Shown: positions 15,290 through 22,113 of the stretch, piece after piece
Layout: every line of letters begins with the position of its first letter
Numbering within the stretch: the first letter of the stretch is position 1
Source of the DNA: Phycisphaerales bacterium
GTDB lineage: Bacteria; Planctomycetota; Phycisphaerae; UBA1845
Direction of reading: 5' to 3'
NCBI GenBank assembly: GCA_020353195.1
Contig: CP070691.1
Coordinates: 3,460,666 to 3,493,966, forward strand
DNA length: 33,301 bases
Made by a program: the position numbers and the translations under genes
The notes under the pieces: generated by a model
What the model was told of the DNA's origin: nothing
The model's input: only the letters and a program-made list of their open reading frames with translations
The model's database searches: none

Positions 15290-16084
15290 GTGTTCCCTTG
15301 CTGCCCACATTGCGGGTACTGTCTTCGTGGGCTCAGCGAAGCAAGATGCCCTGAATGCGGTGCCAAGTTCGATGAGACCGAGTTCTGCGCAGCCCTGGAG
15401 GCGCCACCGTCGGCTTCGCCGTGGGATGACAGGGGGAGGAACCCTGTTGTGTCGCTATTGTATACGACGGCAATCATCCTGGGCAGTCCAACCCGATTCG
15501 TGCGGACATTGCCGACTTTCTATGATCCGCGTCGCGCGATGTCGTTCTGGGGGGCGATCGCAACGATAAGCGGCTCGCTTCATCTGGCGCGGTTCGTCCT
15601 GTTTCTCCAGAGCAAGAATGTACGGACCGATATCGCCTTCATCACAGGCGGGATCGCTGCGCTTCTAGTTATCGCTTGTGTCTGGGCAACCGAGGTGATC
15701 ATTGCACGAGGCTTGTGGCGATTGCACCAGGACCCGCCGCACGGTGGCAAGTCGTACTGGTATTGGCGCGGCGTGACGCGATTCGGGATCGTTTACTTTC
15801 CGCTAATGAGTGGGCTGATCTTCTTGCAGAGTATGGAGATACTGCCAACGGTCCTGACCGCGGCACGTACCGACTCTGATGCACTGAAGGGGATCGCTTG
15901 GGGTCTTGTGGGATTGAAGCTTCTCCTCGTTCTTGCTTGGTGGCAGTACTTGGATACTGCAATCATGGCAGCTTCTCCGTCGCGACGCAGGATCGCGACC
16001 GCACGCGTGTTCGTGCTGCTCGTTACGATGATTGCCATTATCGTGTTTAGCACGGTCGGTGCCACGCTTCGATTTTTGGCGTGA
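15290..16084 (+). CDS. Zinc-ribbon membrane protein of unknown function
   Basis: The start is a GTG, with GGAGG at 15276-15280 and a 9-base gap, 19 bases after the priA stop; the two may be co-transcribed. The 264-aa product starts with a short zinc ribbon: C5-x2-C8 and C20-x2-C23 in CPHCGYCLRGL and RCPECG. The remainder has about five hydrophobic helices (roughly residues 53-68, 88-105, 116-137, 168-187, 208-225, and a terminal one at 240-262). Proteins with this CPxCGYxLRGL start followed by membrane helices are frequent in planctomycetes. No enzyme motif is visible. Co-location with priA is probably incidental. Confidence 0.75.
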   Translation: MFPCCPHCGYCLRGLSEARCPECGAKFDETEFCAALEAPPSASPWDDRGRNPVVSLLYTTAIILGSPTRFVRTLPTFYDPRRAMSFWGAIATISGSLHLARFVLFLQSKNVRTDIAFITGGIAALLVIACVWATEVIIARGLWRLHQDPPHGGKSYWYWRGVTRFGIVYFPLMSGLIFLQSMEILPTVLTAARTDSDALKGIAWGLVGLKLLLVLAWWQYLDTAIMAASPSRRRIATARVFVLLVTMIAIIVFSTVGATLRFLA

Positions 16085-16114
16085 AACACGCCGCGGAGCA
16101 CCTCCGAGAAAAAC

Positions 16115-16222
16115 GTGTCAGGATGATTTTCTCGGGGCCTTGCGCGGTCGCATCGTGATCCTCAGGCCCGATCGCCCGACCATCCTCGCTTGCCAGCAAG
16201 CCGTCCCCAAAGGCATGACGCC
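16115..16222 (-). pseudogene. Degraded 3' end of a RAYT transposase gene with its REP site
   Basis: On the minus strand this stretch encodes VMPLGTACWQARMVGRSG then LRITMRPRKAPRKSS and a stop. It matches the last ~37 residues of the intact RAYT at 18457-19146 (GMPLGIARWQARIAG then ITMRPRGRPSKGSKKSS). The DNA aligns with gaps of about 9-12 bases. GTGTCAGGAT at 16115-16124 is the same REP core that overlaps the stop codon of the intact gene. No upstream transposase sequence remains: the fragment abuts the stop codon of the membrane gene that ends at 16255. It is a relic of a second RAYT copy in the same orientation. Confidence 0.75.
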
Positions 16223-16254
16223 GGTGATTGCGCATAGCACGAGCGAACGCAAGG

Positions 16255-18366
16255 TCAGCGTATCCAGCCTGAAACTTTCAGCCATGCCAGGTAGGCGATG
16301 ATCGCCACGGCCGCCGTCGCGATCACCGTCCCCATGGTCCAACGGACGGGGCGGGTCTTGAACCCGCGCTGGACGGTCAGCGGCAGGTTGAAGCACATGT
16401 CAAAAACGAAATGTTCGAGCAACGCACCGCTTTCGCCGAAGACGGGAACGACATGCGTCAAGCCCTTGGCCCACCGGCCGGCCATGAGGCGGGCCAACGC
16501 GGGATATCGATGCACCATCTGAATCGGGAACCCCAGATACCCGATGTACTTCCAGAACGAAACCAGCGCCGCCACGTAGTAGTTGCGCACGTTCCGCTCG
16601 GCGATCATCAGATAGACCACGAAGCCGCCGCGCACGATGGAACCCGGCGAGATCGGCGTCACCTGGAAGAACGCCAGGACGCCAAGGGCATACGCCAGCG
16701 ACTCCTTCCACGATTTGCCGAACGTGGCCATGACGTAGAGGGCCACGGCCAGCGAGACGATCTGCGTGACCGGAAGAGTGCAGATGTGAACGGCCACGCA
16801 CCGCAGGTACTTCTGGATGAATGGGTCCTTGATCTGACCGGCTATCTTCTCGGCTTCTGCCCTGGTGAGCATGCCCTCCTCTCGCCCCATGTCGACCTGT
16901 TCGAGCAGCCATTCCTCGCGGAACGACGGCACACGGACAAACATGTAGGCAAACCCGAAGGCCTCGCGAATCCGCGCCTTGGCATAGGCCGGCTCCGTCA
17001 GGAAACGATGCCACTTAGCCGGCAGCAGACCGAACAGGATCCGCTGGATCCAATAGCGCACCGGCCGATCGACGAGCTTACGAATCCGTTCGTCGCAGGC
17101 CCGCTGCTGACGGTGCCACACGACCAGGGTTTCAATCCTCGCACCTCGAAGCGTCCGCCATAGGTAACGGAAGCTGGTCACACATCGCTTCGCGTGCTCG
17201 CGGGTCTGGGCGTGGCCCCACAGCTTGACCACGATTCGCCCGAGCAGCGGGACCATCGCAACCAGAAACAGCAGCGGGAACAGCACACGGGCCTTCGAAA
17301 GCCGTACGGCGTGGTCGTGGTCCAGCCGGCCCAGGTTCTTCCAGGCGGTAATCGTGCCTTCTTTAACGGATTTGCGCAGGGCCGCACTGGTGATCACGCG
17401 AACGTGGTGGCGGGTCACATCGGGCAGCGACGCCCTATACACCGGCTCCTGCTCCAACAGCTCGCCGATGACCGGCTGCAAATCCTGGAAATCCTCGCGG
17501 TGGCCTTCAATGAATCGCCGGAATCGCCTAAGGTCGCTGCGGTCAAACTGGACGAATCGCCCGCGGATCAGTCCCTGTAGGATCAACCGGACATCGGCCG
17601 GGCTCATGGGTGCGAAGGGCAGCAACGCCAGGCCGGCCCGGAAATCGACGGCAGTAAGCCCGGCGCGGGGCGAGGGGCCTGCTTCGAGGCGCTTCAGCGC
17701 GTTGGGCTGACTCTTGCACGTCCACCATTCGTACTGCCGGGCGAGTTCCGGCGCACCCATTTCGTGCAGCAGCCCTACGAGATCCTGCATGAAGACCTTC
17801 TTGTGGACATACTCGGCGGCGTTGTGGTCGTCCGGTGGCAGGCCTTGAAAATCCCACCGCCCGAACAACTGGTCGTCGACTTCGAATTTCCAGATGCGCC
17901 CATCGATCCATTCGTTGATCTCGCCGAAGCTGTGAAGATCGGAGTCGTAGAAGGTCGCGTACGTATCGCACACGGCGCTATCGTCGCCGAGCCGCAGCCT
18001 TCCGGCCCGACGAATCAGCTTCTGCCACAGGACGCCGACGCGCACGCCGGCGGGATTCACCTGAGGGCCGAACCGTCCCTGATAGGCCAGGAAGTAGAGC
18101 AAATCGCGGAACATGCGGGCGAACGCCGACGGCGGCGTGAGGATCTTGATCGCGTAGGGCGTGCCGACGATCAGCCCGGTAATCGGCCCGTCCGGCGCGT
18201 GGAGTTCCGTCAGCTTGACGCGGTAGACCTGCCCGGCGAACCCGCCTCCGACGAACCGGTCTACTTGGGCCACCACCCGGCCGGTGTTGTCCGGCAGCAC
18301 GCCGGTGATTGCGTATTCCAGTCGATCACCCGGGTCGTACGCCCGACGGCGGAACGGGCGAATCAA
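16255..18366 (-). CDS. Large membrane protein with kinase-like N-terminal domain
   Basis: From the TTG at 18366 this gene gives 703 aa. The first ~250 residues have kinase-like landmarks in the right order: a Gly-rich loop GGGFAGQVYRV (40-50), a strand with Lys (YAIKIL, K74), a segment HEMG...CKSQPN (201-222) where the catalytic loop would be, and VDFRAGLALLP (240-250) resembling a DFG region. The HRD aspartate is absent, so it may be a pseudokinase or a distant UbiB/ABC1- or APH-like member. The C-terminal ~340 residues carry several membrane helices (about 360-382, 512-535, 545-580, 590-610 and a last one near 680-698). The start is doubtful: no ribosome site precedes the TTG, and protein-like sequence (GKELERQFRECG) continues upstream in frame toward the REP at 18421, so the 5' end may have been cut by that element. 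The family is not recognised. Confidence 0.7.
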   Translation of the reverse strand: MIRPFRRRAYDPGDRLEYAITGVLPDNTGRVVAQVDRFVGGGFAGQVYRVKLTELHAPDGPITGLIVGTPYAIKILTPPSAFARMFRDLLYFLAYQGRFGPQVNPAGVRVGVLWQKLIRRAGRLRLGDDSAVCDTYATFYDSDLHSFGEINEWIDGRIWKFEVDDQLFGRWDFQGLPPDDHNAAEYVHKKVFMQDLVGLLHEMGAPELARQYEWWTCKSQPNALKRLEAGPSPRAGLTAVDFRAGLALLPFAPMSPADVRLILQGLIRGRFVQFDRSDLRRFRRFIEGHREDFQDLQPVIGELLEQEPVYRASLPDVTRHHVRVITSAALRKSVKEGTITAWKNLGRLDHDHAVRLSKARVLFPLLFLVAMVPLLGRIVVKLWGHAQTREHAKRCVTSFRYLWRTLRGARIETLVVWHRQQRACDERIRKLVDRPVRYWIQRILFGLLPAKWHRFLTEPAYAKARIREAFGFAYMFVRVPSFREEWLLEQVDMGREEGMLTRAEAEKIAGQIKDPFIQKYLRCVAVHICTLPVTQIVSLAVALYVMATFGKSWKESLAYALGVLAFFQVTPISPGSIVRGGFVVYLMIAERNVRNYYVAALVSFWKYIGYLGFPIQMVHRYPALARLMAGRWAKGLTHVVPVFGESGALLEHFVFDMCFNLPLTVQRGFKTRPVRWTMGTVIATAAVAIIAYLAWLKVSGWIR

Positions 18367-18420
18367 TCCGCACTCGCGGAACTGCCGTTCGAGCTCCTTC
18401 CCCAGCCCCGGACGTGAAGA

Positions 18421-18463
18421 AAAAGGTGTCAGGATTCTTTTCCTCAGGAAAAGGTGTCAGGAT
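18421..18463. repeat. Two direct REP copies with an intervening hairpin
   Basis: AAAAGGTGTCAGGAT occurs at 18421-18435 and again at 18449-18463. Between them TTTTCC (18438-18443), TCA and GGAAAA (18447-18452) form a 6-bp hairpin with a 3-base loop. The second copy overlaps the last codons and TGA stop of the RAYT gene. The hairpin could also end RAYT transcription. Confidence 0.75.
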
Positions 18464-19146
18464 GATTTTTTCGAGCCCTTGGAGGGACGACCGCGCGGTC
18501 GCATTGTGATCCCCAAACCCAGGCGGCCGGCGATCCTGGCTTGCCATCGGGCTATTCCCAAAGGCATGCCCCGGACGACCGAGCGCCGCACCCGCTGCAC
18601 CGTCTCCTCTTCCATCGGCTGATTCACCGCGACGAGCCAGTTCCTCGGTCGATCCACGGGCCACGGCTCCAGCCAATCGTGCAACTCGGCCCGCCTATTC
18701 CGCCGACACCACGAACTCCCCCACGGCCAGTCCTGCGCCCGGCGCACCAAGCCGCCCCGCAGAGCATTGGCCTCGACGTACCTGCACACGGTCAGAAAAT
18801 GCACATCCTGCTGCATCGGGAAGCTCTTGAACCGGCCTTGATACAGCGGCCCCTCGCCGATGACGTCGTAGTGCGCGTGCCAGCGATGTGTGTGGGTCAC
18901 GGTCAGCCACTGCATCCAGGTCGACAGATCGGTACGCCTGCCAGCTTGCACCACAAGATGCCAGTGATTGGGCATGAGGCAGTAGGCCAGTAACGCCGGC
19001 GTATCCGGCCGCTCAAGAGATGCGGCCAACACATGCTGGAACGCGTCGTAGTCCGCATCCTTCTTGAACATGACCAGCCGCATGACGCGGCGGTTCAGCA
19101 GATGATAAACGACGCCCGGCTCTGTCACCCGTGGTGGTCGAGGCAT
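18457..19146 (-). CDS. REP-associated tyrosine transposase (RAYT, Y1_Tnp family)
   Basis: The 229-aa product begins at the ATG at 19146, where the family N-terminus starts (MPRPPRVTEPGVVYHLLNRR). The HUH metal motif is H61-W-H63 in MPNHWHLV, and the catalytic Tyr is Y123 in CRYVEAN. Other RAYT hallmarks are LYQGRFKSF (101-109) and DWPWGSS (139-145). The C-terminal tail is basic (ITMRPRGRPSKGSKKSS) and its stop codon TGA lies inside a REP core. The enzyme is expected to nick single-stranded REP DNA through a 5'-phosphotyrosine link. No ribosome site precedes the ATG, and a promoter candidate positioned to start transcription at the ATG suggests a leaderless mRNA. All key residues are intact. 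Confidence 0.92.
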   Translation of the reverse strand: MPRPPRVTEPGVVYHLLNRRVMRLVMFKKDADYDAFQHVLAASLERPDTPALLAYCLMPNHWHLVVQAGRRTDLSTWMQWLTVTHTHRWHAHYDVIGEGPLYQGRFKSFPMQQDVHFLTVCRYVEANALRGGLVRRAQDWPWGSSWCRRNRRAELHDWLEPWPVDRPRNWLVAVNQPMEEETVQRVRRSVVRGMPLGIARWQARIAGRLGLGITMRPRGRPSKGSKKSS

Positions 19147-19152
19147 ACAACC

Positions 19153-19181
19153 ACAGTAATCACCACCGCCGGCCACGTCAA
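19153..19181 (-). promoter_or_regulatory. Candidate promoter of the RAYT gene (possibly leaderless)
   Basis: On the minus strand, TTGACG (19176-19181) and TACTGT (19153-19158) are separated by 17 bases. Six bases after the -10 the ATG begins, so transcription would start at or next to the start codon. The -35 lies directly against the inverted REP at 19183-19203. The -10 is weak (3/6). Confidence 0.3.
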
Positions 19182-19182
19182 T

Positions 19183-19203
19183 AAAAGAATCCTGACACCT
19201 TTT
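19183..19203. repeat. Inverted REP copy upstream of the RAYT gene
   Basis: This 21-bp sequence starts AAAAGAATCC and ends ACACCTTTT. It is the exact reverse complement of 18421-18441 and bounds the 5' side of the RAYT gene, 37 bases before its start codon. Confidence 0.8.
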
Positions 19204-19234
19204 CTCTCACCCAATTCGGCTGTCGCTTTTCCAC

Positions 19235-19263
19235 TCGATCCCGGCTTCGCCGGGCGATATACT
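19235..19263 (+). promoter_or_regulatory. Candidate promoter with hairpin in the spacer
   Basis: TATACT (19258-19263, 5/6) has a poor -35 (TCGATC, 19235-19240) 17 bases upstream. Inside the spacer, CCCGGC (19240-19245), TTC and GCCGGG (19249-19254) form a perfect 6-bp hairpin. The promoter would drive the cytochrome-like lipoprotein gene with a leader of about 140 nt. The hairpin may instead belong to the flanking mobile element. Confidence 0.3.
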
Positions 19264-19411
19264 GCCCGGTTGGGTCGGCCTGCCCGACAAGAATGACACG
19301 TGTTGACCAAGAAGGCGACACCCCGGCACGGAACGGCTCGCTTAACCAGCCGGGCACCGTCGCAGTGGGTTCACGGACGTTTCGAACAGTCTGTCACAAG
19401 GATGAGATCCC

Positions 19412-20965
19412 ATGGGCAAGAAACTGCATCTGGCCAACGGTACCCTATTACTCGCAACCCTTAGCTTGCTCCTCTTCGGCTGCGCCAGCGGCGGCGGTGG
19501 AGGAGGCGGAGGAGGAGGGGGCGGCGACGTCAACGGCGGCGGCGACGCCGCAGCCGGCGAGGCGATCTACAACGCCAGTTGCCGGAACTGCCACGGAATT
19601 CCCGGACAGGACAACGGGCCCGCCCCCGGAGCCTCGGATCTGATTGATTTCACAGCACCGCAGATCGAGGACGGCGCGACCGCCACGGGCCACCCCGACG
19701 TACCCGACCTGACCGGCGACGACTACGACGACCTGGCCGCCTACCTCGCGCAAGATGACGGCGACGCCAATGGTGACGGCGACAGCGACCGCATCGACCT
19801 TGACATCGTCAAGCTCTTCTACTCGGGCACCACCGCGCGCGGTCCGGCGGTGGGCGACGGCGTCCTGGCGTTCGACGCGGATGGTGGCACCCTGCTCGCC
19901 TGGGTCCGCGCCGGCGAAAGGGAAGCCAGGCCGGTGCCCGCTCCGCAAGGCATGGACCACAATCGCACCGGCTTCGCGTTTGCCGGCCGAAAACTGGTCG
20001 TGCAGGACCAGCTCGGCGGCAGCTTCTACGTCTTCGATACGGACAGCGAGCAGGTCGTCCCCGTTCCGCCGGCGTCCATCGATCTGGGCGGCAGCGGAGG
20101 CACCAGCGCATGGGAGGCGGACGGACACTGGATCGCCACACTCAACACGTGGGTCACCACGGAAGACGGGCAGCACAAGCTCATCAAGATGGTCGACATC
20201 AGCGATCTGAACTCGCTGGCGATCACGCCATTCGAGTCCGAACCGCCCGACGCCCCCGACACCATCCGCCTCGATGCGGACGAGGCCCGGTTCGTCGTGC
20301 GCGCCGGCGAGGCTTTCTACATTTACGACATCAACTCGCCGAACGCTCCACCCACTTCGTTCAGTCGGGACGCACTGCAGGGCGGAACCGGATCGTCTGA
20401 TATGCGGATATCCGGCAACTTCGTCGCGTTCTTCGACGACGACGAGAACCTCACGCTGCTGAACATCAGCACCGGACAATTCACCCAGCCCGATCGCAAC
20501 CCGGGGCGCAGCGGCCGCGGTCTGGAACTCGAAAGCGATCGGTTCGCGTACTTCGCGATGCAGACCGATGACGACGGCAGCAGCATCGCCCAGGTGAACC
20601 GAGCCCTCGCCGGAACCACGAGCAACGTCAATGACCTGATCGACCCTGCAGGCGCGTTCGTCAACGGGCAGGACGAGTTTGATGGTCGCGTCGGATTCGG
20701 TGCGACGGCAAGCATCTCCCCCAACGGTCGATACGTTTTCGTCGGCGGCGAAACCGCCGTCGGCGTCGATCAGAGAGAGCGGCTGTACGTCAGTATCGAC
20801 GGCGGTAGTTTCCTGATGGTCGAAGACGGCGACGATCCGCTCGACGCGCAGCGCGCGTGCGGCGTAGCCGCCAGTGACAACCTCGTGGCGTTCCTGATCC
20901 CGGCGACGGACGGTGCGTCCAGCAGCGTGGCCATCGGTTACGCCACGCTGCCTCCGCCACAGTAA
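19412..20965 (+). CDS. Lipoprotein with cytochrome c-like domain and propeller-like region
   Basis: AAGGATGAG (19398-19406) precedes the ATG. The 517-aa product has a lipoprotein signal (LLATLSLLLFGC, Cys24), then twelve consecutive Gly, then a short cytochrome c-type domain. Heme attachment is C57-R-N-C60-H61. The helix before it (AAGEAIYNAS) and after it (DYDDLAAYLAQ, about 104-114) are typical. The usual axial Met is missing: HPDVPDL has Val97 where MP is common, leaving His94 as a possible sixth ligand. Next comes a calcium-binding loop D118-A-N120-G-D122-G-D124-S-D126 to D129, of dockerin/EF-hand type. Residues about 130-517 are beta-rich, with repeats such as GSFYVFDTDSEQVV and GRYVFVGGETAV, likely a beta-propeller. 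It is presumably an outer-surface electron-transfer or sensory protein of unknown partner. Confidence 0.75.
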   Translation: MGKKLHLANGTLLLATLSLLLFGCASGGGGGGGGGGGGDVNGGGDAAAGEAIYNASCRNCHGIPGQDNGPAPGASDLIDFTAPQIEDGATATGHPDVPDLTGDDYDDLAAYLAQDDGDANGDGDSDRIDLDIVKLFYSGTTARGPAVGDGVLAFDADGGTLLAWVRAGEREARPVPAPQGMDHNRTGFAFAGRKLVVQDQLGGSFYVFDTDSEQVVPVPPASIDLGGSGGTSAWEADGHWIATLNTWVTTEDGQHKLIKMVDISDLNSLAITPFESEPPDAPDTIRLDADEARFVVRAGEAFYIYDINSPNAPPTSFSRDALQGGTGSSDMRISGNFVAFFDDDENLTLLNISTGQFTQPDRNPGRSGRGLELESDRFAYFAMQTDDDGSSIAQVNRALAGTTSNVNDLIDPAGAFVNGQDEFDGRVGFGATASISPNGRYVFVGGETAVGVDQRERLYVSIDGGSFLMVEDGDDPLDAQRACGVAASDNLVAFLIPATDGASSSVAIGYATLPPPQ

Positions 20966-20999
20966 CCCCACACGGATCAGCCATGACCCGGTCGGCCCC

Positions 21000-21035
21000 A
21001 CGGTCATCCCCGACCCACCTGTCGGGGATGACCGT
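21000..21035. terminator. 15-bp perfect hairpin between convergent genes
   Basis: ACGGTCATCCCCGAC (21000-21014) and GTCGGGGATGACCGT (21021-21035) are exactly complementary around a 6-base loop. It lies 34 bases after the lipoprotein gene and about 100 bases after the end of the sugar-transporter operon on the opposite strand, so it could stop transcription from both sides. No T-tract is present. Similar GTCATCCCC...GGGGATGAC palindromes are common intergenic repeats in bacteria, so it may be a repeat element as well. Confidence 0.6.
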
Positions 21036-21132
21036 GCTCCGCTTCAAGAGCGGGCACGTGGCTACGCCAGCGTCTGGACATCCTGCAACTGTCGCCGGCG
21101 GCGACGCCGGTGAGACAACCCTGACGCCTTCT

Positions 21133-22113
21133 TTACCCCGGGCGGGCCGACGGCGCGCGCCCGGCGCCCGCGACAACCCTCTGCAGAACGATGAAGATCA
21201 GCAAGAGCAGGCCGATGGCCACTCGCGTCCAGGCTGAATCCAGGTCGCCCTCGAAATCGATCCCGGTCTTGATGATCGCGAAAATGAGCACGCCCACCAG
21301 TGTCCCGGGCACCGTGCCCACACCGCCGGTCAACAGCGTACCACCGACCACCACCGCGGCGATCGCGTCGAGTTCCATCCCCACGCCGTATCGCGAATTA
21401 CCTGACAACTGATAAACGGTGGCCAGCACCGCACCCAAAGCGGCACAGAAGCCGCTAACGCCGTACACGAGAATCTTCGTGCGCCCTACGCGCAACCCCA
21501 TAAGCCGGGCAGACTCCTCGTTCCCCCCGATCGCATACACGCTCCGCCCAAAACGGGTCATCAGCGACACGTACGTCCCAAGAAGACACAGGACCAGAAA
21601 AACCACCGCGGTCAGCGGCAAGGATACCTTATCGGTTAATGGAATGCCCCAATCCGATAGCGCGGTCTGAGTCGGATGATGAATCGGCAGCGAACCCGTA
21701 TGGATGATCAACGCCAGGCCGCGGGCAAAAAACAGTCCGGCCAAAGTGACGATGAACGGCGCGATCCCCAGCCTGTGGATAATGCCCCCCATCCCCAGCC
21801 CGAGCAACGTGCCGAGGGCCAGGGCGGCAGCGAAGGCGGGCGGCGGCGACCATCCGCGCTGCATGAGCACGGCGATCACGATTCCGCACATCGCGACCAC
21901 CGACCCGACCGACAGGTCAATCCCGCCGGAGAGAATGACAAACGTCATCCCGATGGCCACCACGCCGAGCGCGGCGTTGTCGCTGAAGAAGTTCACGAAG
22001 ACCCGCAACGACAGAAAATTGTCGTCGTAGTAGCGGTTCGCGGCTACAGCGTACAGAAGAACGTAGACCGCCAGGCTCGCCAGCAGGGGAACGTGTCTTC
22101 GCAACCGCTTCAT
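21133..22113 (-). CDS. yjfF: Sugar ABC transporter permease, YjfF-like (furanose importer)
   Basis: The 326-aa integral membrane permease starts at the ATG at 22113, which overlaps the stop of the upstream permease gene (ATGA), so translation is coupled. Longer in-frame sequence upstream lies inside that gene and is not used. It has about eight to ten hydrophobic helices and the RbsC-type core signature SGGIDLSVGSVVAM (about residues 62-75), then IGGNEESARLMGLRVGRTK, the coupling region contacting the ATPase. It is the last gene of a four-gene importer whose order matches E. coli ytfQ-ytfR-ytfT-yjfF, and it would form a heterodimeric channel with the YtfT-like protein. A long hairpin lies about 100 bases downstream. 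Confidence 0.88.
   Translation of the reverse strand: MKRLRRHVPLLASLAVYVLLYAVAANRYYDDNFLSLRVFVNFFSDNAALGVVAIGMTFVILSGGIDLSVGSVVAMCGIVIAVLMQRGWSPPPAFAAALALGTLLGLGMGGIIHRLGIAPFIVTLAGLFFARGLALIIHTGSLPIHHPTQTALSDWGIPLTDKVSLPLTAVVFLVLCLLGTYVSLMTRFGRSVYAIGGNEESARLMGLRVGRTKILVYGVSGFCAALGAVLATVYQLSGNSRYGVGMELDAIAAVVVGGTLLTGGVGTVPGTLVGVLIFAIIKTGIDFEGDLDSAWTRVAIGLLLLIFIVLQRVVAGAGRAPSARPG

Larger units (their letters stand above)
18421..19203 (-). mobile_element. REP-bounded RAYT element (783 bp)
   Basis: A 21-bp sequence starting AAAAGGTGTC and ending TTCTTTT at 18421-18441 is repeated exactly in inverted orientation at 19183-19203. The two copies bracket a single RAYT gene. A third, partial copy in direct orientation lies at 18449-18463, between the left copy and the gene. 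RAYT proteins are domesticated relatives of IS200/IS605 transposases associated with REP sequences. This compact arrangement suggests the element moved or was copied as a unit. No target-site duplication was recognised. Confidence 0.75.

Noticed and set aside
16118..16396. 92-aa minus-strand gene
   Set aside because: Only its C-terminal part is meaningful, as a relic of a RAYT end. The first half is an out-of-frame reading of the membrane-protein gene.
18326..18676. 116-aa minus-strand frame across the REP region
   Set aside because: It is a shifted reading of the RAYT 3' end and REP sequence, with no ribosome site.
19448..21007. 519-aa minus-strand frame
   Set aside because: It is antisense to the cytochrome-like lipoprotein gene, which has a ribosome site, a lipobox and CxxCH.
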